Source: CAZNGF01 sp964572855 (lineage in GTDB: Bacteria; Bipolaricaulota; Bipolaricaulia; RBG-16-55-9; JAJCYT01). From it: DNA of 41,193 nucleotides. The position numbers and the translations under genes were made by a program. The notes beneath the pieces were generated by a model. It had not been told where the DNA came from. It saw only the letters and a program-made list of their open reading frames with translations, and ran no database searches. Positions 24,156-31,907 of the stretch are shown piece by piece (position 1 is the first letter of the stretch; every line of letters starts with the position of its first letter). The stretch covers positions 1 to 41,193 of the forward strand of contig CAZNGF010000017.1 in the NCBI GenBank assembly GCA_964572855.1, given 5' to 3'.

Positions 24156-25867
24156 TCTGCCCGGTTTGCCACGCAGACATACCCGACGGCGGCAACTTTT
24201 GCAGCCACTGCGGCGCCACGCTCAAGCCGCACGCGGACGTAAGCCTGACCGAGGCCGCGCCGCTGATCAACGGCAACCCGCAGCTCGTCCAGGAGATCCG
24301 CGCGCTGCTGGCCGGCAAGAACTGCGGCGCCTGCGGTTACCCGACCTGCCTGAAGACGGCCGAGGCCATCGCCCGCGGCGAAGCCCGCTGCGACGCCTGC
24401 GTGAGCGTGGGCGCGGAGGCCGCCGGCAAGATCCGCGCGCTCACGGGGACCCCCGAGCCCGTTAGCTGGGCCACCTCGCTCTGGGCCTCGCTCACCTCGG
24501 TGCGGCTGGCGCTCTGGCTCATCGGGATCATCCTGCTGCTGAGCACGATCGGCACGCTCGTGCCGCAGAACGCCGAGTCCATGACCTACGTCAACACCTA
24601 CGGCGCCGAGGGCGCGCGCTGGATCAAGGCGCTGGGGTTCGACCACTTGTTCCGGTCGTGGTACTTCCTGAGCCTGCTGCTGGCGCTGGTCGTCAACACG
24701 GCCTGCTGCACGGTCAAGCGTTCGCGGGTGAGCTTCGGCCTCGTGGCCAAACCGATGGCCGACCGCTCGGACGAGGAGCTGGCCGATTTGGAATACAGCC
24801 GGGCATATGCGTTCGGCGGTTCGGCCGAGCGCGCGCGCGAGCGGATCAAAGGGGTCCTGAAAGGCGCGCGCTTCCGCGTGCGGGAGTCCGGCGGGAGCCT
24901 GAAGGCCGTCAAGTTCCGCTGGGGGCGCCTGGGCGTCGACCTGCTGCACGTCAGCCTGATCGTCGTGCTGGTGGGCGGGGCGGTGGGCGCGGTCACCAGC
25001 TTCGAGGGCTTTCAGGTGGCCCACGAGGGCGAGACGTTCGACTCGCCCATAGGCGACTTTCAGGTGCGCGTCGACAAGCTCTGGAGCGAGTCCTACACCG
25101 GCTCCGAGCGCATCAAGGACTGGTACAGCCAGCTCACCGTGCTGGAGGACGGGCGCGAGGTCGCAACCCGGCTGATCGAGGTCAACGAGCCGCTCACCTA
25201 CAAGGGCGTGAGCTTCTACCAATCTTCCTTCGGGACCGACTGGTGGGAGCGCGGCCACTTCACGGTGCGGGTGGTGCGCGCCGCCGACGGGCGCGACTTC
25301 GGGCTGTTCCAGCTCGACAGCAACGGGAGCTTCTACGTGCCCGAACTCGGGCTCGACGTGGCGCTGGGCTCGTTCTACGCCGACTTCGCGCTCGACCAGA
25401 ACATGCAGGTCTACAACCGCTCGCAGCAGCTCAACAACCCGGCGCTCTACCTCAGGGTGCAGGAGGGCGGGGACGACCCCTATGCCACCTGGGCCTTCGC
25501 GCGCGCCGAGATGCGGGGGTTCTTCGACGAGCACCAGGGCCGGCAGGACACCTACCGCTTCCTGCTGGAGGGCGTGGCCGCCGACCAGTTCACGGGGTTG
25601 CGCATCGCCTCCAACCCGGCGCTGCCCGTGATCTACGGCGGGTTCGCCCTGATGACGCTGGGCCTGTTTTTGAACTTCTACGTCCCGCCGCGCTGGGTCT
25701 GGGTCAACGTCGGTCGGGGCCGTGCGACGGTGGGCGCCCAGGCGCGCGACGGGCGCGAGTTCGAGTCGGGATTCGAATCACTCTGCGAACAGCTCCGGGC
25801 GGCGCTCCCCCCTGCGGAACGCCAAACGGACGAGGGCGAAAAGGAGATGGCCCATGTCGTTGGATAG
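24152..25867 (+). CDS. resB: ResB cytochrome c biogenesis protein with N-terminal zinc ribbon and 4Fe-4S-type domain
   Basis: 571 aa. GTG start at 24152 overlapping the previous stop, GGGGAGG upstream. Residues 3-20 form a zinc ribbon (CPVC...CSHC). Residues 58-83 carry C58-GA-C61-GYPT-C66...C80-x2-C83, like the PF04060 iron-sulfur motif of RnfB-type proteins. The ResB body starts near 110: membrane helices about 118-137, 169-188, 268-290 and 489-512, with a large extracytoplasmic region (about 291-488, containing WSESYTGSERIKDWYS and LTYKGVSFYQSSFG). ResB with CcsA forms the system II haem exporter/ligase. Ordinary ResB lacks both N-terminal metal domains. ccsA overlaps the end by 14 nt. Confidence 0.9.
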   Translation: MICPVCHADIPDGGNFCSHCGATLKPHADVSLTEAAPLINGNPQLVQEIRALLAGKNCGACGYPTCLKTAEAIARGEARCDACVSVGAEAAGKIRALTGTPEPVSWATSLWASLTSVRLALWLIGIILLLSTIGTLVPQNAESMTYVNTYGAEGARWIKALGFDHLFRSWYFLSLLLALVVNTACCTVKRSRVSFGLVAKPMADRSDEELADLEYSRAYAFGGSAERARERIKGVLKGARFRVRESGGSLKAVKFRWGRLGVDLLHVSLIVVLVGGAVGAVTSFEGFQVAHEGETFDSPIGDFQVRVDKLWSESYTGSERIKDWYSQLTVLEDGREVATRLIEVNEPLTYKGVSFYQSSFGTDWWERGHFTVRVVRAADGRDFGLFQLDSNGSFYVPELGLDVALGSFYADFALDQNMQVYNRSQQLNNPALYLRVQEGGDDPYATWAFARAEMRGFFDEHQGRQDTYRFLLEGVAADQFTGLRIASNPALPVIYGGFALMTLGLFLNFYVPPRWVWVNVGRGRATVGAQARDGREFESGFESLCEQLRAALPPAERQTDEGEKEMAHVVG

Positions 25868-26735
25868 CACACTTTTCTTCTACGTCAGCGCGATCGGATA
25901 CTTCCTAGCGCTCATCGCGTACATGATCAACCTCACGGTCAAGAGCGCGGTGGCGGAATCCCCCGGCGTGGGGCGCGTCTCGATCTCGACGGGGCGCGCG
26001 GGCCCCTGGGGCCGCTGGGCCACCGGGGCGCTGGTCGTTGGCGCGGGGTTTGCCACCGTGGGGATGATTCTGAGAGCGTTCGAGGTCTCGAGCACCTCGG
26101 AGTGGTTCATGCCGCTGCCGGTGAGCAACACCTACGAGACGCTGGCGTTCTTCTCCTGGGCCATCCCGCTGACCTACCTGGCCTTCGAGCGGCGCTACAA
26201 ACTGCGCCAGCTGGGGCCGTTTGCGGCCGGGATCGCGTTCGTGCTGATCGCGGTGGCCTCCTCGCCGCTCGTGCCGCAGGAGGTCACGCCGCTGGTGCCG
26301 GCGTTGCAGAGCTACTGGCTGGTGGCGCACGTGCTGTTCGTGCTGGTCGGCGAGGCGCTCTTCAGCGTGGCCTTCGCCGCGGGGGTGGTCACGCTCTGGA
26401 AGTCCTGGCGCGGGGCGAGCTGGGAGTCGTTGAAGCGCTTCGACGAGATCAGCTACCGGGCCGTGGCTATCGGCTTCCCGCTGTTCACGCTGGGCGGCAT
26501 CGTGTTCGGGGCGATCTGGGCGCAGCAGGCCTGGGGGCGCTACTGGGGCTGGGACCCGAAGGAGACCTGGATGCTGATCTCCTGGCTCATCTTCGCGTTC
26601 TACCTGCACGCACGCGTGCGCTGGGGATGGAGGGACTGGCGCGCGACCTGGCTGGTCGTGATCGGGTACGCGGCCACGATCTTCACCTGGTTCGGGGTCA
26701 ACTACTTGCTCAGCGGCCTGCACAGCTACAGCTAG
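25854..26735 (+). CDS. ccsA: Cytochrome c biogenesis protein CcsA/ResC
   Basis: 293 aa. ATG at 25854 with AAAAGGAG upstream. Multi-spanning membrane protein (about eight helices). The haem-binding WWD signature is present as WGRYWGWDPKETWMLISWL, and conserved histidines stand at AHVLF and near the C-terminus (LHARVRWGW, LHSYS). Partner of ResB: carries haem across the membrane and joins it to CXXCH of apocytochromes. It is the last gene of the three-gene operon; a terminator follows at 26830. Confidence 0.95.
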   Translation: MSLDSTLFFYVSAIGYFLALIAYMINLTVKSAVAESPGVGRVSISTGRAGPWGRWATGALVVGAGFATVGMILRAFEVSSTSEWFMPLPVSNTYETLAFFSWAIPLTYLAFERRYKLRQLGPFAAGIAFVLIAVASSPLVPQEVTPLVPALQSYWLVAHVLFVLVGEALFSVAFAAGVVTLWKSWRGASWESLKRFDEISYRAVAIGFPLFTLGGIVFGAIWAQQAWGRYWGWDPKETWMLISWLIFAFYLHARVRWGWRDWRATWLVVIGYAATIFTWFGVNYLLSGLHSYS

Positions 26736-26829
26736 GGGGATCATGTTCACGACGAGCGCGCTGCGCTGATTCGCGCCCCACACTGTCTGGGCGGACAGCC
26801 GCGCACACGACCTGAGGACGTACTTGAGC

Positions 26830-26858
26830 GCGTCAGGCCGGTCCCACCGGCCTGACGC
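26830..26858 (+). terminator. Rho-independent terminator after ccsA
   Basis: 12-bp perfect stem GCGTCAGGCCGG / CCGGCCTGACGC with a 5-nt loop, followed by CTTGTTC. It lies between ccsA and the FNR-like gene. Confidence 0.75.
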
Positions 26859-26891
26859 CTTGTTCCCGCGACCGCGCGGGGGGAGGCGCAC

Positions 26892-27623
26892 GTGAGCGCG
26901 CGGGCGCGCTTCTGCGAGGGGTGCCCCCGCGGGTGCAGCGTCCTGTTCGACGGGCTGGCCGCGGCCGACCGGCGCTGGGTCGCGTCGTGGCTCGGGGCGA
27001 TCCCCTCCGTGTCTTACGAGGACGGCGAGAAGCTGATCTACGAGGGCATGCCGGCCTTTGGGATCTTCCTCGTCTGCGCCGGGCGCGTCAAAGTGATTCA
27101 GGACCACGCCGGCCGCGACCAGGTCGTCAAGCTTGCCTCCGCGGGCGAGCTGTTGGGCGAGGCGCACTGGCTCGGCGATCGGGTCTACACCGTGAGCGCC
27201 AAGGCGCTCGGGCGGGTCGAAGCCAAGTTCGTGGAGGAACACCAGTTCGACGCGCTGCTGGCGCGCTGCCCGGCGCTTTGGGCGTGTCTGCTGGGCAAGC
27301 TCGCGCGCGAGCTCAAGGCGCTGCAGGAACGCCTGCTGGAAGCCTCCTTCGGGACCTGCCGCGAGAAAGTGGCCCGCCTGCTGCTGGCGTGGAGCGGCGC
27401 GTTCGGGCGGGCGGACGGGGACGAGCGCAGCATCACCCTCTCCCGCGCCGACCTGGCGGGCTTCGCCGGCGTCTCGGTCGAAACCGCCATCCGCACGCTG
27501 AGCGCCTTCGAACGCGCGGGCTGGGTGCGCGTCGAATACCACACGGTCACGCTGCTCGACCCGGGCGCGCTCGCGGCCGTCGCCAGGCCGTTGTCCGTTC
27601 GAACCGTCGAGCATCTTTTTTAA
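26892..27623 (+). CDS. FNR-like transcription regulator with N-terminal cysteine cluster
   Basis: 243 aa. GTG start at 26892 with GGGGAGG upstream. N-terminal C8-x2-C11-x3-C15 resembles the cluster-binding cysteines of FNR (C20, C23, C29 in E. coli); C62, C126, C132 and C156 could give a fourth ligand. A cNMP-binding-type beta barrel (about 35-120), dimer helix (about 128-160) and winged helix-turn-helix (about 180-220) follow. The recognition helix GVSVETAIRTL keeps E197 and R201, equivalent to FNR E209 and R213, which read TGA; the FNR serine is replaced by Ile. It lies between two operons with TGA-N6-TCA dyads, so it is the best candidate for binding them. Iron-sulfur sensing is inference. 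Confidence 0.88.
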   Translation: MSARARFCEGCPRGCSVLFDGLAAADRRWVASWLGAIPSVSYEDGEKLIYEGMPAFGIFLVCAGRVKVIQDHAGRDQVVKLASAGELLGEAHWLGDRVYTVSAKALGRVEAKFVEEHQFDALLARCPALWACLLGKLARELKALQERLLEASFGTCREKVARLLLAWSGAFGRADGDERSITLSRADLAGFAGVSVETAIRTLSAFERAGWVRVEYHTVTLLDPGALAAVARPLSVRTVEHLF

Positions 27624-27625
27624 GC

Positions 27626-27715
27626 TTACCACGGAGACAGAGAGGGGTACGGAAGGAAGGAAGGAATCAAAGACTCCGCGCCCTCTGTGACTTCTCCGTG
27701 CCTCTGTGTTCCCCC
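27626..27715. repeat. TTACCACGG-type intergenic repeat with inverted ends
   Basis: Begins TTACCACGGAGACAGAGAGG and ends in the inverted counterpart (CCCTCTGTGACTTCTCCGTG then CCTCTGTG). Contains short GGAA iterations. It has no coding capacity and sits directly after the FNR-like stop codon. A related copy is inside the permease gene at 18994-19048. Confidence 0.6.
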
Positions 27716-27724
27716 CTTCCGTTT

Positions 27725-27788
27725 ATGACCAAGATCAGACGCCCGTTTGATGGGGATCATTTCGGGGAGGGGAAGTCCGCCATAAGAT
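27725..27788 (+). promoter_or_regulatory. Tandem FNR-type operators and -10 for the DOMON/Rieske/cytochrome b operon
   Basis: Distal dyad ATGAC-CAAG-ATCAG (27725-27738), 8-bp gap, proximal dyad TTGAT-GGGG-ATCAT (27747-27760; 9 of 10 fixed bases of the FNR consensus), then TAAGAT (27783-27788). Centres are 22 bp apart; the proximal centre is 29.5 bp before the -10, i.e. -41.5 from a start near 27795. Same geometry as at 23449-23512. Confidence 0.7.
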
Positions 27789-27823
27789 GCCGATAAACGC
27801 GGATACGAACGCGATTCGAGCTG

Positions 27824-27857
27824 AGGAGGGGAACAGGTCCCCCGACCTGAACGCGCT
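27824..27857 (+). promoter_or_regulatory. Structured ribosome-binding region of the DOMON gene
   Basis: AGGAGGGG (27824-27831) is 26 nt from the ATG, too far for normal use. Between them CAGGTC-CCCC-GACCTG (27834-27849) can fold, leaving an effective spacing of about 10 nt. No alternative in-frame start lies closer. Confidence 0.5.
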
Positions 27858-28832
27858 ATGAAACGAAAGACGCTGTCCTTTTCGATCGCCTGCCTGGTCG
27901 TGGCCATCCTGGGCGGAGCCGTGCTGGGGTTCAACATCTGGTCCCAGCGCGTGCCGCCGCCGGTGGCCGACGGGCGCGTGGGCGAGACCGAGTACGCCCG
28001 CACCCTGGTCGACGACGTGACCGGCATGACCATGGCCTGGTCCATCACCGGGGACGAGCTCCACCTGGCCCTGACCGCGCCGAGCCAGGGCTGGGTGGCG
28101 ATCGGCATCGACCCCGACGACGCGGTCTCGACCATGATGCTGGGCGCCGACTACATCCTGGGGTACGTCGACGAGGCGGGCCAGGTGGTGGTCGAGGACC
28201 AGTTCGGCAACACCAAGGTAAGCCACCGCGCCGACACGCGCGGCGACGGCACGGTCGACGTTACCGTGGTGGGCGGCTCGCAGGACGAAAACGGCACGAC
28301 GCTCGAGTTCGTGCGCGCGCTCGACACCGGCGACGAGCGCGACAAACCCATCCGGCGCGACAAGCTGTTCGTCCAGCTGGCCTACGCGCCCGAGGACGAC
28401 TTTTTCGCCTACCACGCCGAGCTGCGCAACACCGTGCGGGTGGACTTTTTCGAGGGCGGCGTCATCAACGTGATCGAGCACCTGGAGGCCTTCGAGGTCG
28501 CGCTACTGGTCTGGGTCTTCCTGTTCGGGCTGCTGGGGCTGCAGGGCGTGATCTCGACCTATTTGGAGGGCGAGGTGCTGGCCGCGGGCGAGCACCCCGC
28601 GGGCGTGCCCTCCTGGGCGATCATGATCGCGACCGTCGCGCTCACGGTCGCCAACCTCTGGGCCGTGGCCGCCTTCGTGGGCTCGCTGTTCGGGGAGGCC
28701 GAGGCGCAGTCGCTGGGGCAGCTCGCCGCGCTCATGCTGCTGTTGCTGGCGATCCTGGTGGGCTTCTACCGGCGCTTCTTCGTGGACCACGTCGTGGTGG
28801 CGCAGCCGCGCCAAGACGGCGTGCCCTGGTAA
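27858..28832 (+). CDS. DOMON-domain membrane protein, probable haem-binding redox partner
   Basis: 324 aa. ATG at 27858, the only in-frame start after the upstream stop. An N-terminal anchor (about residues 6-26) is followed by a DOMON-like beta sandwich (about 35-200): TGMTMAWSITGDELHLALTA, QGWVAIGID, MLGADYILGYVDE, then SHRADTRGDG. Three membrane helices follow at about 213-234, 251-277 and 285-305. DOMON domains bind haem b or sugars in extracytoplasmic redox proteins; Met and His residues that could ligate haem are present but not proven. It is the first gene of the bc-type complex operon, 16 bp before the Rieske gene, suggesting an accessory or electron-accepting subunit. The gene has no CXXCH motif. 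Confidence 0.8.
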   Translation: MKRKTLSFSIACLVVAILGGAVLGFNIWSQRVPPPVADGRVGETEYARTLVDDVTGMTMAWSITGDELHLALTAPSQGWVAIGIDPDDAVSTMMLGADYILGYVDEAGQVVVEDQFGNTKVSHRADTRGDGTVDVTVVGGSQDENGTTLEFVRALDTGDERDKPIRRDKLFVQLAYAPEDDFFAYHAELRNTVRVDFFEGGVINVIEHLEAFEVALLVWVFLFGLLGLQGVISTYLEGEVLAAGEHPAGVPSWAIMIATVALTVANLWAVAAFVGSLFGEAEAQSLGQLAALMLLLLAILVGFYRRFFVDHVVVAQPRQDGVPW

Positions 28833-28848
28833 CCCAAGGAGGTCGAAG

Positions 28849-29454
28849 GTGAACGAAGACCTGGAACGGAAAGACCAAGAGAAGCTGAAGATGCGGCGCC
28901 GCACCTTCATGCAGTGGTTCATCGGGATCGGCGCCGTGAGCTCGATCGGGGCGATGGGGTCGGTGCTGGTGTCGGTGCGCCCCTCCGAGCTCGAGCTGAG
29001 CGGCAACCAACCTGATGAAGGCGACCGGCTCGTGTTCGCCACGGGCGGCAACAAGGGCCAGCCCCTGATGCGCGACAGCATCTCGCAGGGGCAGGCCGCG
29101 CTCGCCTTCCCCGAGGGCAAGGAGGAGCAGAACAACCTGCTCATGGTGATCCACGCCGACCCGGCGCGGCTGCGCGAGCCCACGCTGCTGGACGGCTCGC
29201 CGGAGGGGTTCGTGGCCTACAGCGCGATCTGCACGCACCTGGGCTGCACGGTCAACTTCGCGACCGCCGAGGCCGAACAAGCGGGTCTCGAGATCCACTG
29301 TCCCTGCCACGCGGGCGTGTTCGACGCGCTGGCCGGCGCCGAGGTGCTGGGCGGCCCCGTGCCGCGGCCGCTCCCGCAGCTCCCGCTTTCAATCGAGGAG
29401 GACGGCGTGCTGGCCGTGGCCGGACCGTTCGACGCCCCCGTCGGGGTGCTCTAG
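28849..29454 (+). CDS. Rieske 2Fe-2S protein of a bc-type complex
   Basis: 201 aa. GTG start at 28849, AAGGAGG upstream. Twin-arginine-type signal anchor MRRRTFMQWFIGIGAVSSIG (about residues 15-34). Cluster ligands C128-T-H130-L-G-C133 and C151-P-C153-H154; C133 and C153 form the usual disulphide. After the second motif comes AGVFDALAGAEVLGGPVPRPLP, the typical proline loop. It carries electrons from quinol at the outer face of the membrane and pairs with the cytochrome b encoded 9 bp downstream. Export of the folded cluster protein would use Tat; tatA is in this window. Confidence 0.95.
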   Translation: MNEDLERKDQEKLKMRRRTFMQWFIGIGAVSSIGAMGSVLVSVRPSELELSGNQPDEGDRLVFATGGNKGQPLMRDSISQGQAALAFPEGKEEQNNLLMVIHADPARLREPTLLDGSPEGFVAYSAICTHLGCTVNFATAEAEQAGLEIHCPCHAGVFDALAGAEVLGGPVPRPLPQLPLSIEEDGVLAVAGPFDAPVGVL

Positions 29455-29463
29455 GAGGCTTTC

Positions 29464-30765
29464 ATGACCACAGAAACCAAGCGCGCCGGCTGGCTGGAGA
29501 CGGACCTGGGCTGGTCGGGCTTTCGCAAGAAGTTCCTCTACAAGGCGTTCCCGGTGCATCCCTCGTTCTTCCTGGGCGAGATCGCACTGTTTTCCTTCAT
29601 CACGCTCGTGATCACCGGGATCTACCTGAGCTTTTCCTACGAGCCCTCGGCCCGGCTCATCACCGTGGGCGGCGCCGAGTTACCGGCGGCCTACGCCAGC
29701 GTGACCGAAACGATCAACCAGCAGCCCTTCGGCCTGATCGCGCGGCGCGTACACCACTGGAGCGCGCACCTCATGATCGCGGCCGTCATTTTGCACCTGT
29801 TGCGCGTGTTCTTCTCGGGGACGTTCCGAAAACCCCGCCAGGTCAACTGGTACATCGGCTGCGTTCTGCTGTTCGTCACGATCTTGGCGGCGTTTTCCGG
29901 CTACCTCTTGCCCTACGACGAGTTCGCGGTGACGGCCACGGGCATCGGCTACGGGATCGCGCACTCGATCCCCTGGGTCGGGCCCGAGATCGCCGAGTTC
30001 GTGTTCGCCGGCAAGTTCCCGGCGCTGGGGACGGTCCCGCGCTTCTACGGCTACCACGTCATGCTGCTGCCCCTCTTGCTGATCGGGATCATCGGCCTGC
30101 ACATGATGATCATGATCAAGCAAAAGCACAGCGAGCCCTCCTACAACCGGGATCGCGCGCCCAAGGGTGAGCTGTTGGGCATCCCGCTCTGGCCGCAGCA
30201 GGTCACGCTCATGTTCGAGCTGTTCTTGTTCATGACCGCCGGGGTGCTGCTGCTGGCGGCCACCTTCCCGGTCCACCCGGTCGAGGTCTACGGGCCTCCG
30301 GGCCCCGAGACGCCCTCGGTCAAGCCCGACTGGTACTTCTTGTGGATCTACGGGATGCTCAAGCTCATCCCGGGCTGGATCCACCTCGAGCTCTGGGGCG
30401 GCGTCATCAACGCCGAGGTGATCGGTTCCATCGTGCTGCCGGGGCTCATCGTCGCGGTCATGGTGTTCGCGCCGCTGTTCTCGCGCGAGCGCGAGCCGCA
30501 ACACTACATGGAGCCGGTCGTGTGGCGCCCGATGCGCACCTCGGTCGGGATCGCGGCGCTGGCGCTGCTGCTCACGCTCTCGGTGGCCGCCTACGAGGAC
30601 GTGCTGCGGGTCCCGCTGAGCGCCTTCCAGCTCGCGGCCGTGCTGGTCCCGCTCGGAGTCTGGGCCGCCTCGTACGCGATCCTGCGCGCCCTGAAACGAC
30701 AGAGCGGCGAGCCCGAGGTCGGAGCTGCGGCCCGCGCGCCGACCGGCTCGCCCGGAAAGGAGTGA
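29464..30765 (+). CDS. Cytochrome b (b6-type) of a Rieske/cytochrome b complex
   Basis: 433 aa. ATG at 29464 with TAGGAGG upstream. Haem ligands: H97-x13-H111 in helix B (VHHWSAHLMIAAVILH) and H198-x14-H213 in helix D; the x14 spacing is that of cytochrome b6 rather than mitochondrial cytochrome b. The quinol-site PEWY equivalent reads PDWY (KPDWYFLWIYGMLK, near 285). The C-terminal part (about 230-410) corresponds to subunit IV, so b6 and IV are fused as in bc1-type cytochrome b. Function: quinol oxidation with proton translocation. No cytochrome c1/f gene is adjacent; the DOMON protein may take that place. Confidence 0.95.
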   Translation: MTTETKRAGWLETDLGWSGFRKKFLYKAFPVHPSFFLGEIALFSFITLVITGIYLSFSYEPSARLITVGGAELPAAYASVTETINQQPFGLIARRVHHWSAHLMIAAVILHLLRVFFSGTFRKPRQVNWYIGCVLLFVTILAAFSGYLLPYDEFAVTATGIGYGIAHSIPWVGPEIAEFVFAGKFPALGTVPRFYGYHVMLLPLLLIGIIGLHMMIMIKQKHSEPSYNRDRAPKGELLGIPLWPQQVTLMFELFLFMTAGVLLLAATFPVHPVEVYGPPGPETPSVKPDWYFLWIYGMLKLIPGWIHLELWGGVINAEVIGSIVLPGLIVAVMVFAPLFSREREPQHYMEPVVWRPMRTSVGIAALALLLTLSVAAYEDVLRVPLSAFQLAAVLVPLGVWAASYAILRALKRQSGEPEVGAAARAPTGSPGKE

Positions 30766-30767
30766 CC

Positions 30768-31067
30768 GTGGCCGGCTTTCGCCTGTGGGAAAGCGTCACG
30801 ATCGAGCAGTTGCTGAGTGAGCTGACCGAGGTCGCCGTCGGCGAGTTCAAGCGCCACGAGCTGAGCCTGTCGGCCGAGGAGCGCGCCAAGCTGGAACACC
30901 GGCTCAAGGACGTGCTCAACACGCACCTGTATGCCTCGCCCGCCTGCGGGACGAGCTCGCTCTGCCAGCCCAGCGAGGAGGGCCGGGCCGACCCCTGGTC
31001 GGCGCAATCGGCCTCCTGGGGCCTGGTCACGCGGCCCGACCCCACGCTGTCGTCAAGGGAGGACTAG
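30768..31067 (+). CDS. Small soluble protein at the end of the cytochrome b operon, unknown
   Basis: 99 aa. GTG start at 30768, 2 bp after the cytochrome b stop, with GGAAAGGAG upstream. No signal peptide or membrane helix. The N-terminal half is helical and charged (EQLLSELTEVAVGEFKRHEL, SAEERAKLEHRLKDVL); the C-terminal half is disordered-looking with C-x5-C (ACGTSSLC). No family recognised and no haem c motif. The tight operon position suggests an assembly or regulatory factor of the complex, but this is inference. Confidence 0.7.
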   Translation: MAGFRLWESVTIEQLLSELTEVAVGEFKRHELSLSAEERAKLEHRLKDVLNTHLYASPACGTSSLCQPSEEGRADPWSAQSASWGLVTRPDPTLSSRED

Positions 31068-31130
31068 CCAAGCCGTCAGCCACGCTCGCGGCGCCCCCGC
31101 GGCAGCTTCGGCAGGATACGGGATCCGCGC

Positions 31131-31892
31131 TCAGCGCTCCGAAGGCGCCGTTTGCTCGTACAGACAGATGCATCCGTGCTCGTAGCGGATAAGCCCCTCC
31201 TGGGCGAGCCGTTTCATGTGGACGCTGACCGTGCGGCGCGAGACGCCCAGGAGCTGGGCGACCTCGCTTTGCACCACCGGACGCCGAATCTGCAGGCCGC
31301 CGTCGGCGAGGTCGGTCCCATAGCGGCGCGCGAAGTGGCGGAACAGGTTCAGCAGGCGTTCCTCCAGCGCGCCGTAGCTCGAGCGCGCCAGCTCCCGCTC
31401 CAGCGCCTTGAGCTTGGTGGCAAACAGCGCGAGAAGCGGGTCCAGCGCCCAGGGCCGCTCCGCCAGGAACTGCCGCAGATCCTTGGTCTTGAGCAGGCAG
31501 ATCAGGCTCTCCTCCAACGTGCGCACCTCGCTGGAGCAAATCGCGTCAGCGTCCTCCCACCAGCGCTCCTCGCCGAAGCTGTCTCCGGGTCCCAGGATCT
31601 TCCAGGCACGGCTGTAGCCGCGCGAGGCGCACACGACCTTGGCCTCGGCCGTGCCCTCGCCGATGAGGTACCACGTGAAGCTGGGGTGATAGGCGTGGTA
31701 GATCACGTTGTGGCTCGGGTAGCGCACGGGGTAGGCGAGCTCCGCCAGCGCGGCGGCGTCCGCCGGGGCCAGGCCCGGGATGGCCTGTGCCACGTAGCGG
31801 CACTTCTGGTCCTGATCGATGGACACGTTCCGTGGCATGCGCCCCCCGTCCTCGCCGGATGCGAGCTCGCCCTCCGGCCACTGCAACCACAT
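31131..31892 (-). CDS. Crp/Fnr-family transcription regulator
   Basis: 253 aa from ATG 31892; the ATG at 31838 (MPRNVSIDQDQ) gives 234 aa and may be correct, because the predicted transcription start near 31901 leaves only 9 nt before 31892. cNMP-binding-type barrel about 55-145, long dimer helix about 148-185, winged helix-turn-helix about 207-240 (SEVAQLLGVSRRTVSVHMKRL). The recognition helix lacks the FNR glutamate, so DNA specificity should differ from the 26892 protein. Scattered cysteines (C31, C88, C119, C132, C241, C243) do not form an FNR-like N-terminal cluster. It converges on the cytochrome b operon, and its promoter carries the same tandem dyads. Confidence 0.88.
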   Translation of the reverse strand: MWLQWPEGELASGEDGGRMPRNVSIDQDQKCRYVAQAIPGLAPADAAALAELAYPVRYPSHNVIYHAYHPSFTWYLIGEGTAEAKVVCASRGYSRAWKILGPGDSFGEERWWEDADAICSSEVRTLEESLICLLKTKDLRQFLAERPWALDPLLALFATKLKALERELARSSYGALEERLLNLFRHFARRYGTDLADGGLQIRRPVVQSEVAQLLGVSRRTVSVHMKRLAQEGLIRYEHGCICLYEQTAPSER

Positions 31893-31907
31893 ATCTGAGC
31901 TTCTCCC

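Noticed and set aside
24157..24240. Zinc-ribbon start of ResB as a separate small protein
   Set aside because: The frame runs without stop into the ResB core and no second ribosome site precedes the first membrane helix, so a fusion is the simpler reading.
26775..26800. CTGTC-TGGGCG-GACAG inverted repeat upstream of the FNR-like gene
   Set aside because: Only 5-bp arms, no clear -10 or -35 around it, and no TGA-N6-TCA core, so autoregulation cannot be argued.
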